In this document: piece after piece, positions 20,754 through 33,404 of the stretch
Layout of the letters: every line of letters begins with the position of its first letter
Position numbering within the stretch: position 1 is the first letter of the stretch
Assembly (NCBI GenBank): GCA_025618425.1
Contig: CM046836.1
Location: forward strand, 24,125,030-24,189,029
Reading direction: 5' to 3'
DNA: 64,000 bases
From: Heliocidaris tuberculata
Taxonomy: Eukaryota > Echinodermata > Echinoidea > Camarodonta > Echinometridae
Notes under the pieces: generated by a model
What the model saw: the letters and a program-made list of their open reading frames with translations, nothing else
What the model was told of the DNA's origin: nothing
Databases searched by the model: none
Program-made: the position numbers and the translations under genes

Positions 20754-22380
20754 ATAGTCCAACGTGAGAAGTGGGTTATACCAAATCATACAGAATAATC
20801 AATCATTCTTGCGCATTGAATATTCAGGAGGGTTTATTTTAGCCTTCAAACGTCAGCATCAAAATGGCGGAGCTAGAGTGGCCTGATTACAGCAATAATT
20901 ATTAATGCATCAACCATTGTCAAATCTCTGCCTATTTCTGTTAGCATGGTTACTCGGGTAATGTTGTTGGTTTTGAAGTTTAATGATAGTGTGTTGCAAT
21001 CACATTTGTGGAAGGACAATCCATTCCCAATCCCCACTTTGGCACTTCCTTCTAATGTTGTAGGTTTGATTGACATACTAAAGTTAATCGGAAAAGCACG
21101 TGAAAGAAGCGTGTTTCCTGATAATGTGAATTTGGTTAATGTTGAAGAGATGGGTTGAATTGGTGGAAGTACGCTGTCTACAAAAATATATTACGTGGCA
21201 CAGAATGACCGAGTTTCTCATTGATCAGTGGTATATCCCACATTACATTTACCCTTTCATACACCGATAATTATACCATGTAGCAATATCCCTGAAAGGT
21301 GAAACTGATTACTTTTTTTTTTTCGTTCAGCTCTTACATGTGTACAGCATCATGGAAGGTGCATATCTGCATGCGTTATGGCCAATATATGATTTTTTTT
21401 CAGGTCGCTAATGGTAGGGTCTAGAACATTCAAAATATATGTAGGTATAACCTTATAGACCTTCTTCCTAATCACTCACCGACTGTTACAGCGAGACAAG
21501 CTTTGTAGACTAAGTCACTAAGACATTTTTTCACAAAGTATTTCATTGTAATTACAATTTATTGTAATCAAAATTACAATCTCTTTTTTTTTTCTACAAA
21601 AAACGAAATCTTATCATATCTCATTCAAAGTGTATGTAGTTGAGTTGATCATAGATTTATTTATCTGTTCGCATGATGTAAAAAGGATAGACCAATTCAT
21701 TTACTGGAAGGGGTAAGAAAGAGCTTGTTGATACGGCAATGTCATCATGCTAATGAAGTAAAAGAAGAAAAGAAAAAAAAATGGTAAGACAAAATAAAAC
21801 TGATTCTTAGTTTCTGGTCCGGATTTTTCGAAAATGAGGAGGGGGTTCCATGTTATTCAGTCATTTGATATTTTTCCTAAACATAAAAAGGCTATTGGGT
21901 CGATTTCAACACACTGTTAAATATTTTCATTTCATTAATTTGGATCATGCAGCTCAGAGGCTAAAAACAAAAGAAACAAGAAATAATCACCTTGAATTTG
22001 TATTTACAGATTATAATAATGGTCCAAAAAGGGGGAAGGAATAGGAGACGAGAAACTAGCAATTAATTATAATTGGCCTGATATGGCATGCAAACTTATG
22101 CCAAAGCAGACGTTTTCTCTTGATCATAATTGCCGTAGCGTTGCACGTAATACTTAATGAACTTGTCTTTTTGATACCATGATCACTAATGGTATTATTT
22201 GTAAATTAGATGCCGATCGACGTACTTTGAAAGACGATGTGTTGGAATTCCTATAGTGATAACCAAACACACTTCCCCCATACAAATGATATACAAAAGG
22301 CAGAGTCATAAAGTCTCAATTAGCCTTCGATGCCCATTAATTTAACAGACATCGTTGATGTGTTTTGGCAGGAGGAAAAA
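20754..22380. other. Non-coding sequence
   Basis: Overlapping frames at about 20873-21158 on both strands have no recognisable motif. Nothing else is supported. Confidence 0.45.
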
Positions 22381-22437
22381 AAAAAGCAGTCATTGGTCTG
22401 AGCTGATGGGAAAGAGTGAAGAGGAGAAAGGACGGGA

Positions 22438-22475
<38 letters not shown>

Positions 22476-22545
22476 GAAAAAAAGAAAAGAAAGAAAGCGA
22501 GAGCGAAGACAAAAGAGAGAAAGATGGAGTTACATTTACGATGTT
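22438..22545. repeat. (GA)n and A/G-rich tract
   Basis: (GA)n at about 22441-22470 followed by A-rich purine sequence. The Arg/Glu-rich frames are artefacts. Confidence 0.85.
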
Positions 22546-22567
22546 ACACCGCTAGTTTTCAAAAGTC

Positions 22568-22806
22568 ATATTATAGAAATGGTATTCCTTTGTATCTTGA
22601 CAACTTGACAAATCATCGTTCGGAATAAGGCATTTTATTCCTGAATAAATATCAGTTGCCGGAATTTTAGGTTGTTATATATCCCGCTATTGTAATCACT
22701 ATATGATAGAAAATGTATTTCTTTGTATCTTGACAACTTGACAAATCATCTTTTCGGAATCTAGCATATTATATCCAAATGAATATCGGTTACCGGAATT
22801 TTAGCC
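22568..22806 (+). repeat. Two diverged tandem copies, ~132-bp period
   Basis: 22568-22671 and 22700-22806 share TTTGTATCTTGACAACTTG and CCGGAATTTTAG with scattered differences. Confidence 0.75.
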
Positions 22807-22989
22807 TACAAATGCCCGAATAATGGCGCTGTCCAAATTCCCGGGGGAGGGGATCGGTGCACCCCGGCCCATCCCCACGCTCTGTACACCTATAGCATTT
22901 ACATTTGGCTTTCGCTCATAAGTCGATGTTTAAAAAAAAAGAAATTATGTCAATTTAACTATCCCCTTGAATATGACATTGGTCTAGGT

Positions 22990-23210
22990 CAGTGGCGGAT
23001 TTAGGGGGGGGGGGGCAATAACTGAGCGACTTTTGGAGGGCTGGCGAAAACCTTTTTGTCCCCCCCCCCCCCCCCCCCCACTGAGCGACTTTGGGAGGGC
23101 TGGCGAGACCCCCAAAATACGGATCTCCCTCCAAGCAATTTCCCAAAGTTTACAATCCTGCATTTTCGTGCCCCCCCCCCCCTTTATACAAAATCCTGGA
23201 TCCGCCCCTG
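22990..23210. mobile_element. hAT-like non-autonomous element (copy 3), perfect 8-bp TSD
   Basis: Starts CAGTGGCGGATTTAGG and ends CCTGGATCCGCCCCTG. GTCTAGGT flanks it at 22982-22989 and 23211-23218. Internally the phrase ACTGAGCGACTT..GGAGGGCTGGCGA occurs twice around a long C-run, a second layer of duplication. Confidence 0.92.
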
Positions 23211-23469
23211 GTCTAGGTACTTTCGTCTGAGCTCTTGATTAGTGGATGAATACAATAGGAACTGTGTCAGATTTATGATAAATATTCATGATTAACGCTT
23301 CGTAACAAACCGGGTATAGCATTATTTCACTAAGTGAGTGGGTTGCTGAGGTAAAATGAAGCCTTATGCATACATGTATTCGTCAGTAATTGGAATGGAA
23401 TAAAAGTTAAAAAAAAAAAAATAAATAAATAAATAAAAAAGTTCAAGCTATTGTGGGATTACTGAAAGG

Positions 23470-24047
23470 TTAAAGGTCAAGTTCACCCTAAAATCAAGTT
23501 GATTTGAATAAATAGAATAAAATTAAACAAGCATAACAGTGAAAATTTCACTAAAATCGGATATAAAGCAAGACAGTTACGGCATTTTGAAGTTTTGCAT
23601 TATTTCATGAAACCGATGATGTCACACACTCACTTTTCCTTATGTATTTTACTATACGAAATTTCAAATATTTCAATTTTTATGGATGTGATGATAAAGA
23701 ATCTTTTCCTTGTATCAAAATAAGTTACAACAATGATGATTTTACATGTTCCATAAGCGGTCAAACCATGTTTTATATTATTGAAGCAAAAACTGAAATA
23801 TATGATATTTCATATAATAAAATACATTAGGAAAAGTGAGTGTGTGACATCATCGGTTCACTCATTTGCATATCGCCCATGTTATGCATATTACTTTTCA
23901 AGAAAAAATGCAAAACTTAAAAATGCCGTAACTTTCTTATTTTACATCCGATTTCAATAAAAAAAAATTTACTGTGACAGTCATGCTTGTTTATTTTTAC
24001 TATATTTATTAAAATCAACTTGATATTAGTGTGGACTTGGCCTTTAA
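23470..24047. mobile_element. TTAA foldback element, family C
   Basis: Begins TTAAAGGTCAAGTTCACC and ends GTGGACTTGGCCTTTAA. The halves are inverted repeats of each other: GTCACACACTCACTTTTCC near 23622 is mirrored by GGAAAAGTGAGTGTGTGAC near 23830. A 62-codon frame lies in the centre and is not recognisable. Confidence 0.85.
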
Positions 24048-24625
24048 GGTTAAATCTGTCTCTTAGCCACTCAGTATTGAATGAATTCCAATTCCATGGA
24101 TGTTGGACTCATTATAATTAATGCTGAGTTCCGCTAATGGAATTGCATTTTGAGGAAAAAAAACAGGATGGAAAGAAAAGTTATTTTTATGCGTGCGTAT
24201 CGTTTTTCACCCAGCACAATAAAAGGTGTTGCAATATCCAAACCAATCCTGGAATTTGTAGAGCGCCAATATAATCACTGAAATTTTAATATTTGATATA
24301 ACTGCATTAACCTTGAAACGATTCGAAGGATTTTGGACTATCTTTATCTTATTTAGGGTGGCTTCATCAGTGATTTTGACACTGGTTTACGAGAAGGAAC
24401 AATTTTACAAATATAACACTGATAGTATACAACACAAGATATGAACTTTACAAAAAAAAGCATGATCAAACAGTTAGTCAAAAGGAATTAAAAAATAATA
24501 CAAAAGTAACCAAATGTGATTCAGCAAGTCCAAAATGAAAATCAAATAATAATAAGTCAACAAATTTGAAATCTTACGGAGCCTGCTGAGACTGCTTGAA
24601 AGAAAATGCTTGAATAAAAAAAATA

Positions 24626-24664
<39 letters not shown>

Positions 24665-25007
24665 TTCAAATAATTTGAGTTGATAATAAGGCAATAATGA
24701 TATCCCCCCCCCCCCCAGTTCAATAGCTGTCATAAAAATGGTAAACATTTCCTTTGATATTGTCATTATACTAAGTGTTGAATGTGACCATTTAGTATGA
24801 GTGACCTAAGATACTTACTATGGTGTACACTGTGTTTCAACAATGTCCATCCAAGAAAAATACGAATATTTAAGTGAGAACAAACAACAACAGCCACAAA
24901 AGCTGATGATGAAACTATGAGAAAGGAAAGTGCTTCAATAAAATTTAAATTACACATGCATCGTGCAGATTATTTTGGATGGTTAAAAAGAGATCATACA
25001 AGTGTTT
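24048..25007. other. Non-coding sequence with long A-run and C-run
   Basis: A-run at about 24628-24661 and C-run at about 24704-24717. No gene is evident. Confidence 0.5.
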
Positions 25008-25012
25008 ATGCA

Positions 25013-25038
25013 GGGGCGTATCGGGGGGGGGGGGGGGG
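25013..25038 (+). mobile_element. Element terminus truncated by the gap
   Basis: CAGGGGCGTATCGG followed by a G-run resembles the left end of the element at 55295-56107. The rest is lost in the gap. Confidence 0.4.
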
Positions 25039-25538
25039 NNNNNNNNNNNNNNNNNNNNNNNNNNNNNNNNNNNNNNNNNNNNNNNNNNNNNNNNNNNNNN
25101 NNNNNNNNNNNNNNNNNNNNNNNNNNNNNNNNNNNNNNNNNNNNNNNNNNNNNNNNNNNNNNNNNNNNNNNNNNNNNNNNNNNNNNNNNNNNNNNNNNNN
25201 NNNNNNNNNNNNNNNNNNNNNNNNNNNNNNNNNNNNNNNNNNNNNNNNNNNNNNNNNNNNNNNNNNNNNNNNNNNNNNNNNNNNNNNNNNNNNNNNNNNN
25301 NNNNNNNNNNNNNNNNNNNNNNNNNNNNNNNNNNNNNNNNNNNNNNNNNNNNNNNNNNNNNNNNNNNNNNNNNNNNNNNNNNNNNNNNNNNNNNNNNNNN
25401 NNNNNNNNNNNNNNNNNNNNNNNNNNNNNNNNNNNNNNNNNNNNNNNNNNNNNNNNNNNNNNNNNNNNNNNNNNNNNNNNNNNNNNNNNNNNNNNNNNNN
25501 NNNNNNNNNNNNNNNNNNNNNNNNNNNNNNNNNNNNNN
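25039..25538. other. Assembly gap (500 N)
   Basis: Exactly 500 undetermined bases directly after a G-run. A round length suggests a placeholder rather than a measured distance. Confidence 0.98.
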
Positions 25539-27871
25539 CGTGCAGCTGCGGCAAGAACTGTTAATTTTACCGTTCACGAGCGAAAATATGAAAGGGCACA
25601 TTTACTGTAGCAGAAACCAGACATTGTTGTGTTTAAATGTATTCTGACAGATGTCATGCAAACTGCGATGCATTCGCCAAAGCCACATTAAAGATTAAGT
25701 TTACGGGGAAGGGAAACCCACAATTATAGTAGATTCATGAAAGTTGAAATTGATCCCATCAGTCTTCCATGGCGCACAGTATCACAATTTCCTTTTCCTC
25801 ATGAACATGCTCCTTATGTCCTCATGAGAATACGATTGCTGTAAGCAGTAGCTCATCACAAATAATACTACCAGCAGATATCATACTCCATACATTTACT
25901 TTACATTCCGACAGTAAATATTATCCAAGACGATTATCCGAAGATGGGGTATCCCGAGGTCAAAACAGACGCATTGTATTTCTTGGATTTACGTTCCGGG
26001 CTGAAATTCGACACGTTTTAATACCGCCTGAAGTGTCACCGCTTATAAGGCTTCCTCCAGGCTGTTGTTTATGCTTGTAACCAGAGACGCAGGAACTATC
26101 GCTAACACTTTCAAATATCACTAAACTGCTTAGTACCCGGGAGAAAAAGAAAAGAATTTATCTTGTCTCGTCAAATCACAGTTCGCAATCGATGTACGCA
26201 GCAACTGTAATGGGAGCGGAGAATCACCTCGTATAACACGTTCACATCTAATGCAGACGACAGCCCAGCGTTCTTCTGTCATAACCGGATAGAATTAATT
26301 CCCGCCAAAACACACAGGTGATGACTACCCTTCAAAAAATGGAAGAGAAACTCGATGATTTAGGGCTATAAATCAGTGGCAAGAAGGAAAGTCGATAAGC
26401 TGCACCTTGCCCTTCTCGGGTTGCAGTCCGTTTAATTTCCCACCTGATAAAGACACAAATCAACGACGAAAACAAACCAGCTCTTTTTCTTGAAAAAAAA
26501 ACCCTTCAAAAGAAAAGAGTGTTTCCGAGTGACAGCGTCGTACGGATTTATGATGTTGATTAGATGGAAATGTCATCGGGACACGGCGCGCGCATACGCC
26601 TCGCCGTTTAGTGTATCTCCATTTATGACGGGCTTCCCAAATTAGATAATAGACCCAAACGCGAACCCGTGGAGAGGGTAAATCGATGCAGAGCGCGACC
26701 CAGAAGACAATCGGCCGGCCCGTTCGCTCGTCCGTCCGTCCACCCAGTGAAGTTCGGAGCAGGAAATAGGGTATTTCAGCTTAGCAGTAATCAAATCAGA
26801 GTCGGCCAAGTGGGATGGTGGGTGTTTGTGCCGACGTCAAAATAGATAGACGAAGACATGACCTGCATTGGAAAAAAAAAAAAAGAAAAAAGATAAAAGT
26901 AGGTTGAAGTACAGGGCCAGAAAACTAAGCTCAACTAATTAAGAGATCTTCAGATATACTTTTGAAAGGGTAGAGCTGTTTTAATCGTTTAGGTTGAAGC
27001 CCAACATCAATCTCAAGGTGAACAATGAAATTAAACAGTTTGTCGTTTATTTCAAAAGATTTACCACTGAATAACATCATTACCCAATAGATATGCCCAC
27101 AAATTTATTAGAAATAATGTAATAAAAGACACGTCGTTTTCTAAAACATTTAGTAAACATTTTGTGAAATAAATCATTAATATAAAACTGTTTACCTTTG
27201 GGTAGTGCTATAAATACAGGGAGTGAGAGACAGACAGACAGAATAACAAGGATAGATATATTATAGATGAAGTTGAGAGAGAGAGAGAGAGAGGGATGAG
27301 AGAGAGATGAAACACTTTAAATGATTATAAAAATGAATAAACAATGCATTCAGATCAAAAACTGAAGGAAGAACACTGAACGAACTGTAGGTATGAAATT
27401 TAAAAGAAAAAATGAATAATGAAGAAAAAAAAAAGAATAATGAAAAAAGAATTGAAATAAAAGATTCATTGGATGATAAAGATAAAAAGCTGGAGAAATA
27501 GAAATGTATACGAAGAGAGGGAGGGGGATACATAGCTTGAAAGATAATATTTGAACCATGTCACAAGGCGAGTAAAGCCAACACTTGGCAATCCCCGAGA
27601 CACATTCGTGTTCAAATAACTGCGCATGTCTGCGCATAGCACGTTCCCCCCGATACATGTTTGCTATATTTCACTCTGTTGACTTTCTTATCATCCCCGT
27701 TTATTGTCTCTTCGTTTTAATCCTGCTCGGATCTCCCTGTTTAATGTTTGCTTGAAACAACTACACGTGTGGCGGATTCATTAAACCAACAGGGGGAAAA
27801 AAGCGGTGAATGACAGGGGAGATGCCGTCATCTGCAATATTCTCAGCTTTACCTGATGATATTGTTTAATC
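25539..27871. other. Non-coding sequence with a CpG-dense stretch
   Basis: From about 26520 to 26760 CpG and GC content rise sharply (for example GGCGCGCGCATACGCC and CGGCCGGCCCG), unlike the AT-rich surroundings. This could be a promoter or first-exon region. No start codon or splice pair convinced me. (GA)n at about 27273-27293. Confidence 0.35.
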
Positions 27872-28250
27872 TTAAAGGGTAGTAATCACCAACTAATATT
27901 TTACTTTGTATGTTAGAGGTTCTATGTCGTTATACTATATTCAAAATATGGCGTCAAATATTACTTCTAAGAGATATTGCAAATTCAATTACATTCTCTA
28001 TAAGCAAAAAAGGCGACTTGTGAGTAGACTACTCGACGGACCCGTACGCGCTCGCCAAGATTAGGCTCGCGTGGAACCCAACTCGGAGTTCGGTTCCGCG
28101 CGAGTACTTTAATGTCCTTCCTTCCTTCCTTTACTTCCTTCATACTCCTAAACTGTTGACCTATAGAATGCCAGATAAAGTTCTTTGAGGTTAATTTGAT
28201 ACTTTCTCGCGAAATGCAAATTATTTGTTACGGTGGTTGGTACAATTTAA
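27872..28250. mobile_element. TTAA element, family D (copy 2)
   Basis: Bounded by TTAAAGGGTAGTAATCACC and GGTGGTTGGTACAATTTAA. Nearly colinear with 10716-11090, including the central GC-rich hairpin region (GGCTCGCGTGGAACC, then GGTTCCGCGCGAG). Its right TTAA (28247-28250) is also the left TTAA of the next element. Confidence 0.88.
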
Positions 28251-29161
28251 AGGAGAAGTCTACCCTAATATCAAGTTGAATTTAGTAAAGGCAGAAATAT
28301 TATAGAAACGGGGGCCCGTTGCACAAAACTTGCGTTTGAACGCAACTCACGAAAATCAAACACAACTTTATTTTCAGCCAATCAGAAGTGCGCATTCAGG
28401 ACTTGCGTTTGATTTTAAGATTTGCGTTTAAACGCAAACTCTTTGTGCAACGGGCCCCAGATAAGGATAAGGCAGTTAAGATTCCCCCCTCCCCAGTTCT
28501 CTAGATCAATCGCAAATTGACACTAGTTCATCTTGATAGCACCCCTGTTTAATATTTTGCATCGAATTTCCATTTTCTTGGTTGTTGATGAAGGATGTCT
28601 CAGAAGAAATTTAAAAAAAATACTTGTCAAAATGATGTACTGAGGGCAAAGGCATAATACAATATTTTCTCTAGAGAAAACAAAAGGTAATTCACATTTC
28701 CGTAAATGGGGATTTGATTTGTAATTGCTATGCCTTCCTGCCGATACATGTACATGTTTATTGAGTAACAATGTATGTATGTATGCTGCCATTTTTTCTT
28801 CAATTCTTTTTGACTGTGTAATTTTTGTTAATTGTTATTTGTTTAAATCATATCTTGATGATACTGCAGATTTTTGTTATGTCACTTTACTTTTAATAAA
28901 AACGGAAAGAAAACTAAACGCTGTTCCAGCATTACAGCACATAAAAATAAAGGAAACTTATGAAGCTTTTATTAAAGGAGAGTTGCTGACAAGGTAAATC
29001 ACAGCTGCTAATTTTGTGTGTCATCGATCACACTTTGTGTTTTTTTTATCATATATTTTTTATCTTCTACCGAATTTTCTTCAAATTTTCACTGATTTGT
29101 TTCTCTCATTTCCATGCTTTTATTTGAGCCAACTTGATGCCAGAAAGGACTCCCCCTTTAA
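28247..29161. mobile_element. TTAA element related to family C, with nested insertion
   Basis: Begins TTAAAGGAGAAGTCTACCCT and ends GGACTCCCCCTTTAA. CAAGTTGA-type words near both ends (28273, 29129) resemble family C. It contains the element at 28311-28458. It shares its left TTAA with family D copy 2. No convincing coding frame. Confidence 0.7.
28311..28458. mobile_element. Short foldback element ending GGGGCCCGTTGCACAAA
   Basis: Starts GGGGCCCGTTGCACAAA and ends TTTGTGCAACGGGCCCC, a perfect 17-bp inverted repeat. Inside, GCGTTTGAACGCAA and GCGTTTAAACGCAA are palindromic words. Length 148 bp. Non-coding. Confidence 0.85.
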
Positions 29162-29174
29162 AGAAAGGTACAGG

Positions 29175-29175
<1 letters not shown>

Positions 29176-29216
<41 letters not shown>

Positions 29217-29245
29217 CACGCACACGCACACACGAACACACGCGT
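29176..29245. repeat. (CA)n microsatellite
   Basis: CACACA with a few CG interruptions toward the right. Confidence 0.95.
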
Positions 29246-30091
29246 GCGCATTTCAGACTCGTAAATCTTAAATCCATAGCGACAGAGCAAGTAATAATGT
29301 GCATGAAAATTTGATGTTTAGATTGACTACTATACTGTTCTGCTAGCTGTTATGAAGTTCATTGTGAGGATAACTTTTATGTCAGATAAGTAAAACACCC
29401 ACTTAAATAGTGTACGTGTGTGTTAGAGCGTTTACCCATATTCAATTATCAGTATATAACTGGGAAGACGTGAAAGGTTATGGAAAAGGCGTATTTAGAA
29501 ATGGTGTTTTTCTCGTGCAATTGATTTTTTTTTTTCGAATGCGATGCAAATATTAGGCAGATTTAACCTTACCTTAGGTGGGGTTTGGAAGTATAGTTGG
29601 ATTAGAGTAATGTGGAGATAAACATTAATAACAGAATGTTAGCTATCCGCTATTTACAGATTCGGGATAATTTTGAATACTAGTTATGTAATTGTGAAAG
29701 CAACTGTTCCAAAGATTGGTTGCTTATGACTGTGGTAGATATGAACGATTGTGTATCATTAGTTAAGACATTATTGTGAAGACCACTAACCAATGTCTTT
29801 CTTCTTTTTTTAATGGTAGAAGTCAACAATTATTTATACCGAAGTCACACCGCCAAGCCGATTTCAAACGGACCGATATTTAAAAAAAAAAAACCCAACA
29901 AACCACTGGCCACTTGAGGTAATTAAATTTTCTGTTCCGCATGTTGTCGGTCTCGTGTGACTGTGGTATTTACGGTAAATTCCCTGTCAAAATAATTAAT
30001 AAATTCATTAGAATTAGGAAGAATTGGAATGTTTGATAGTTTCCATGGCTTCACAGGCACATATTAAAGGGCTCTAATCTTCATTACAATA
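29246..30091. other. Non-coding sequence
   Basis: AT-rich; nothing recognisable. Confidence 0.45.
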
Positions 30092-30595
30092 GGCAGGTTC
30101 ACACGAAGGGGGCTAAACTTTAAGTTTCGCTTGTAGTTTCAAAACTTTAAGTTAACTTGTAGTTATCTTGTAGTTTCAGACCGTATGAACGGAGTCGTAG
30201 TTTCGAAACTCTAAGTTTACTTGTAGTTCTAGAACCACAAGCAAGTTCGTGGTTAACGCCGAAACCACGAGCAGCAGGGGGGGGGGGGGGGGGGGGGGGT
30301 CCTCCGTCGCAGTTTCGGACCGTGTGGACAGAATAAACTTTAGTTTAGTAAGCTCGTAGTTAACGATGACCTCTCTGTTCATATTAAACTTCCGGTCATA
30401 CCCTTAGCACGAATTATGACCACAGGATTTGTACGTGTACTGTACACACAATCAGTATCTACTTTCGGTGTTAATAGCAACGATCGCTCGGCTTGTAGTT
30501 GTTTCAAGTCCGTATGAACCCTCGTCGTGGAATAGTGAGTCTTCGTTAAACTTAACTTAAAGTATTGAAACCACAAGTCCCGTATGAACGTAGCC
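30092..30595. mobile_element. Inverted-repeat element with CGTATGAACG motif
   Basis: Left end GGCAGGTTCACACGAAG and right end CCCGTATGAACGTAGCC are imperfect inverted repeats. The motif TTGTAGTTTC recurs near the left end and CCGTATGAAC recurs inside. It contains a G-run at about 30279-30299. No coding frame. Confidence 0.6.
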
Positions 30596-32480
30596 AATGA
30601 AGAAAAGCCACATTAAATATCGATTTCAAAGCAATTTTTATTGTGGTTTTTTACGACCTCGATGCACCATTTTTTTTTTTTTTTTTTTTAGATGCATTTC
30701 ACAGCATTTGCTACCGATGTTGCTTGAAACAAACAAATCTAAGAAAGTTTTTTTCCTTTTTATGCATCGCTGCATGGGACCAGAGCAACTGAACAGATTC
30801 GAATGCGAGGTTAGTTTTGAAACAGAAGCAATCAAGAAATCTGTATTCCCATCGCACATGAAAGAACCTATGAGGAAGGTCGCTAATCCGGGGCTTTGAC
30901 TTTGGGTGTGCAGCATTCGAATAAACGGTCGGTGCACGCCGCCCCCCCCCCCCCCTTCTTCACATCTTGAAGTTGGATCGGCGCCCATGTCTTTCTGGGA
31001 TTTAGCGTTGACAGCGCGCAGAACGCGAGAGCGATTCCCGATATCAAAATACTCCAGAGCTCTTTCGATTTGTTTTCGCTGGGACCAGAGAAACGTGAGC
31101 GACTGACTCGAGATCATTCAGTATCCTTCTCAATTTTCCAATCAAATTCGTCCTCCAAACACAATCCAAATAAACAAACAAGATATAAGATGAAAGAAAG
31201 CACAGAGATAGAGTGGAGAGAGATAGGAATGAAGGGGGGGGGGGGGGGGAGAAGAGGGAGAAGAAAGCGAGAGGGGAAGAGGGAAGTTGACAGTGACAGA
31301 ATTGATGAGAAAGTGGATGCGACGTCTAGGTTGATATTCGGACTTTCGAAAAAGAATGACAAATGAGATGAAAAACAGCGAAAAAATAGAGAACCGAGTA
31401 AAATGGCTGAGATATTAGGAGGAAAAGCAGAGGGGGAGAGAGACTGCTGGACAAAACGAACAAACCTACAGAAATCCATGTGTTTGTTATAGTAGTGGTG
31501 CATAGTGGTGTTTGAGTGGTGTGTGATGATGATGATGATGACGACAGGAATGAAGATCACGATGATGGTGATGATGGTGATGATAATGCTGATGCTGGTG
31601 ATATAATAACGCTGATGCTGGTTTATCGATTACATCGTTACATCGATTACTGTGTTTGGAACACTGAATATTGCAAGGGGATGTGTATAATGATGACAAA
31701 GGGTATGTATCAGTATCATTAACGTAGAACTCTACGGGATCGCAGCCCCATCCCCTAAATGGACGTGTAGAATTTTGTCCACACAAAATCATTTAACATT
31801 CTGTCGGCAGTTATATAAGCCTATCACTTGCGTTCACTATGTCAGAACATTGAGCTACCTGCCCCCCCCCCCCCCCCGTCCCATGTTATGGGTCGCGGAG
31901 CCGGGAAGGGGGGGGGTTGTGGCTGCAGCCCCCCCCCCCCCCACCACACACACACACTTTTTTTGAGTAGACACGTTAAAAAAAATTCTCGGAAAAAAGA
32001 CTCGAAAATTGTCATTAATGAGTGAAATCAGATCAGCCTGCTCCCCCCCCCCCCCCCCACACTTTCAAAATCGCTCCGCGGCCCCCACACAAAAACAAAT
32101 ACTGACACACACACACACACACAAATGAAAAAACGGATTCACTAATAAATTTGCAATACAGTAACAATGGTAACATGATAGGCTTGTAAAAAATAATGTT
32201 TAAACACACGTGTTTTAACATTAGAGCCGGACGAATACCATGGGGTAGCACGGGGTAGCACGGGGTACCACGCCCACATGATGGCAGCTTCTTTCGTAAA
32301 ACCCATCAGGGGTAAAGGGCTTATACAAAAGTTAGAAATCCATGGTTGGGAGAGGGCAGATGGATGGACAACAATTTCCTTTTCCTCGAGTATAGAACAC
32401 CTAGGGAGAGGCAAAGGTTGGAATCACATCGGAGAGGAAATTGCAACAAGAATCGATACAAGTCGGAAGAGACCGTGACT
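30596..32480. other. Non-coding sequence rich in homopolymers
   Basis: T-run near 30670, C-runs near 30942, 31862, 31930 and 32043, a G-run near 31236, short (GAT)n at 31526-31590 and a ~10-bp GGGGTAGCAC triplication near 32241. Frames of 100-159 codons here cross these runs and show no domains. Confidence 0.5.
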
Positions 32481-33240
32481 GCTGAAAATCGAGACAGTGA
32501 GGGGACATTAGAAAGAGAGAACGCAAGACAGAGACCACAAATAGAAGATTCTTGGGTATATATACCAGAAGCTTTGCAGAAAGGTTGGAATCTTCCATCC
32601 TCTACAGGTCACCCCTTCTGCAGGAAGATTATAGACACTGATAACACATTTGGCATTCTACAAGGACCACGGGTGATCCAACCTCTGCAACCCATCCCCT
32701 CCCAACATGCCCGAGAAAGAGAGCGTAACATATTATAAACGGCGATGAAATATGATCAAAAGGGAGATAGAAATGCAGCGAGAGAGAGAGAGAGAAAAAC
32801 AAATAGAAGATTATTTCGTATCTGCAATAAACATTTCATGGAAAGTTAGGATTGTCCAACCTCTAAAGCCCCCTCCCTCGAGGAAGAGAGCCTGGCAGAT
32901 TACAGACGGAGATAAGACAAGAGAGAAGAAAAAAAGATGTAAACACTAGGCAGAGAGCAACAACAGGAGATTACTTCGTATCAAAGTACGGGTTCTCCAA
33001 ACACACAGAGAGAGACTGTGGTATAATTATACAAGAAACATTAAATAAAACAAAAGCTCTTCCAACCTCAACAACAATGACCCCTCTCCCCCCCCCCCCC
33101 CTCAAAGGAAGAGAACGTGACAGATTATAGACGGTGATAAAATGGGAGAAAGTGAGATAGAAATACAGAGGCACAGACCAAAAATAGAAGATGCTTTTAT
33201 AATCATATACAAGAACTATCGAGCTTAAAACATTTACAGC
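32480..33240. repeat. Degenerate tandem repeats, roughly 200-bp period
   Basis: A motif like GACAGATTATAGACGGTGATAA follows GGAAGAGA.CGT near 33109 and recurs in variant form near 32617, 32709 and 32886, with GAGATAGAAAT.CAG and AATAGAAGAT words between. Homology is patchy. The 130-codon frame at 32346-32738 lies mostly in this array. Confidence 0.5.
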
Positions 33241-33364
33241 CCCCTCCCTCCGGCCCGGGGTACATCTGTCTGTCTTACATCCCAAGAGGCAGCGTCGAGG
33301 TGAATTGAATATCGATACCTGGCTCAAAGCGAGGCCCGTGTGATAGGGTGTATCATGCTCATGG

Positions 33365-33365
<1 letters not shown>

Positions 33366-33401
<36 letters not shown>
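33366..33401. repeat. (TA)n microsatellite
   Basis: About 17 TA units. Confidence 0.95.

Positions 33402-33404
<3 letters not shown>

Noticed and set aside
24917..25647. Frames of about 180-222 codons across the gap
   Set aside because: They consist mostly of undetermined bases.
30638..31117. 159-codon minus-strand frame
   Set aside because: Crosses a C-run and a T-run, with glycine and lysine homopolymers, and has no domain.
32346..32738. 130-codon plus-strand frame
   Set aside because: Lies largely in a degenerate tandem repeat with purine bias; no motif or splice support.
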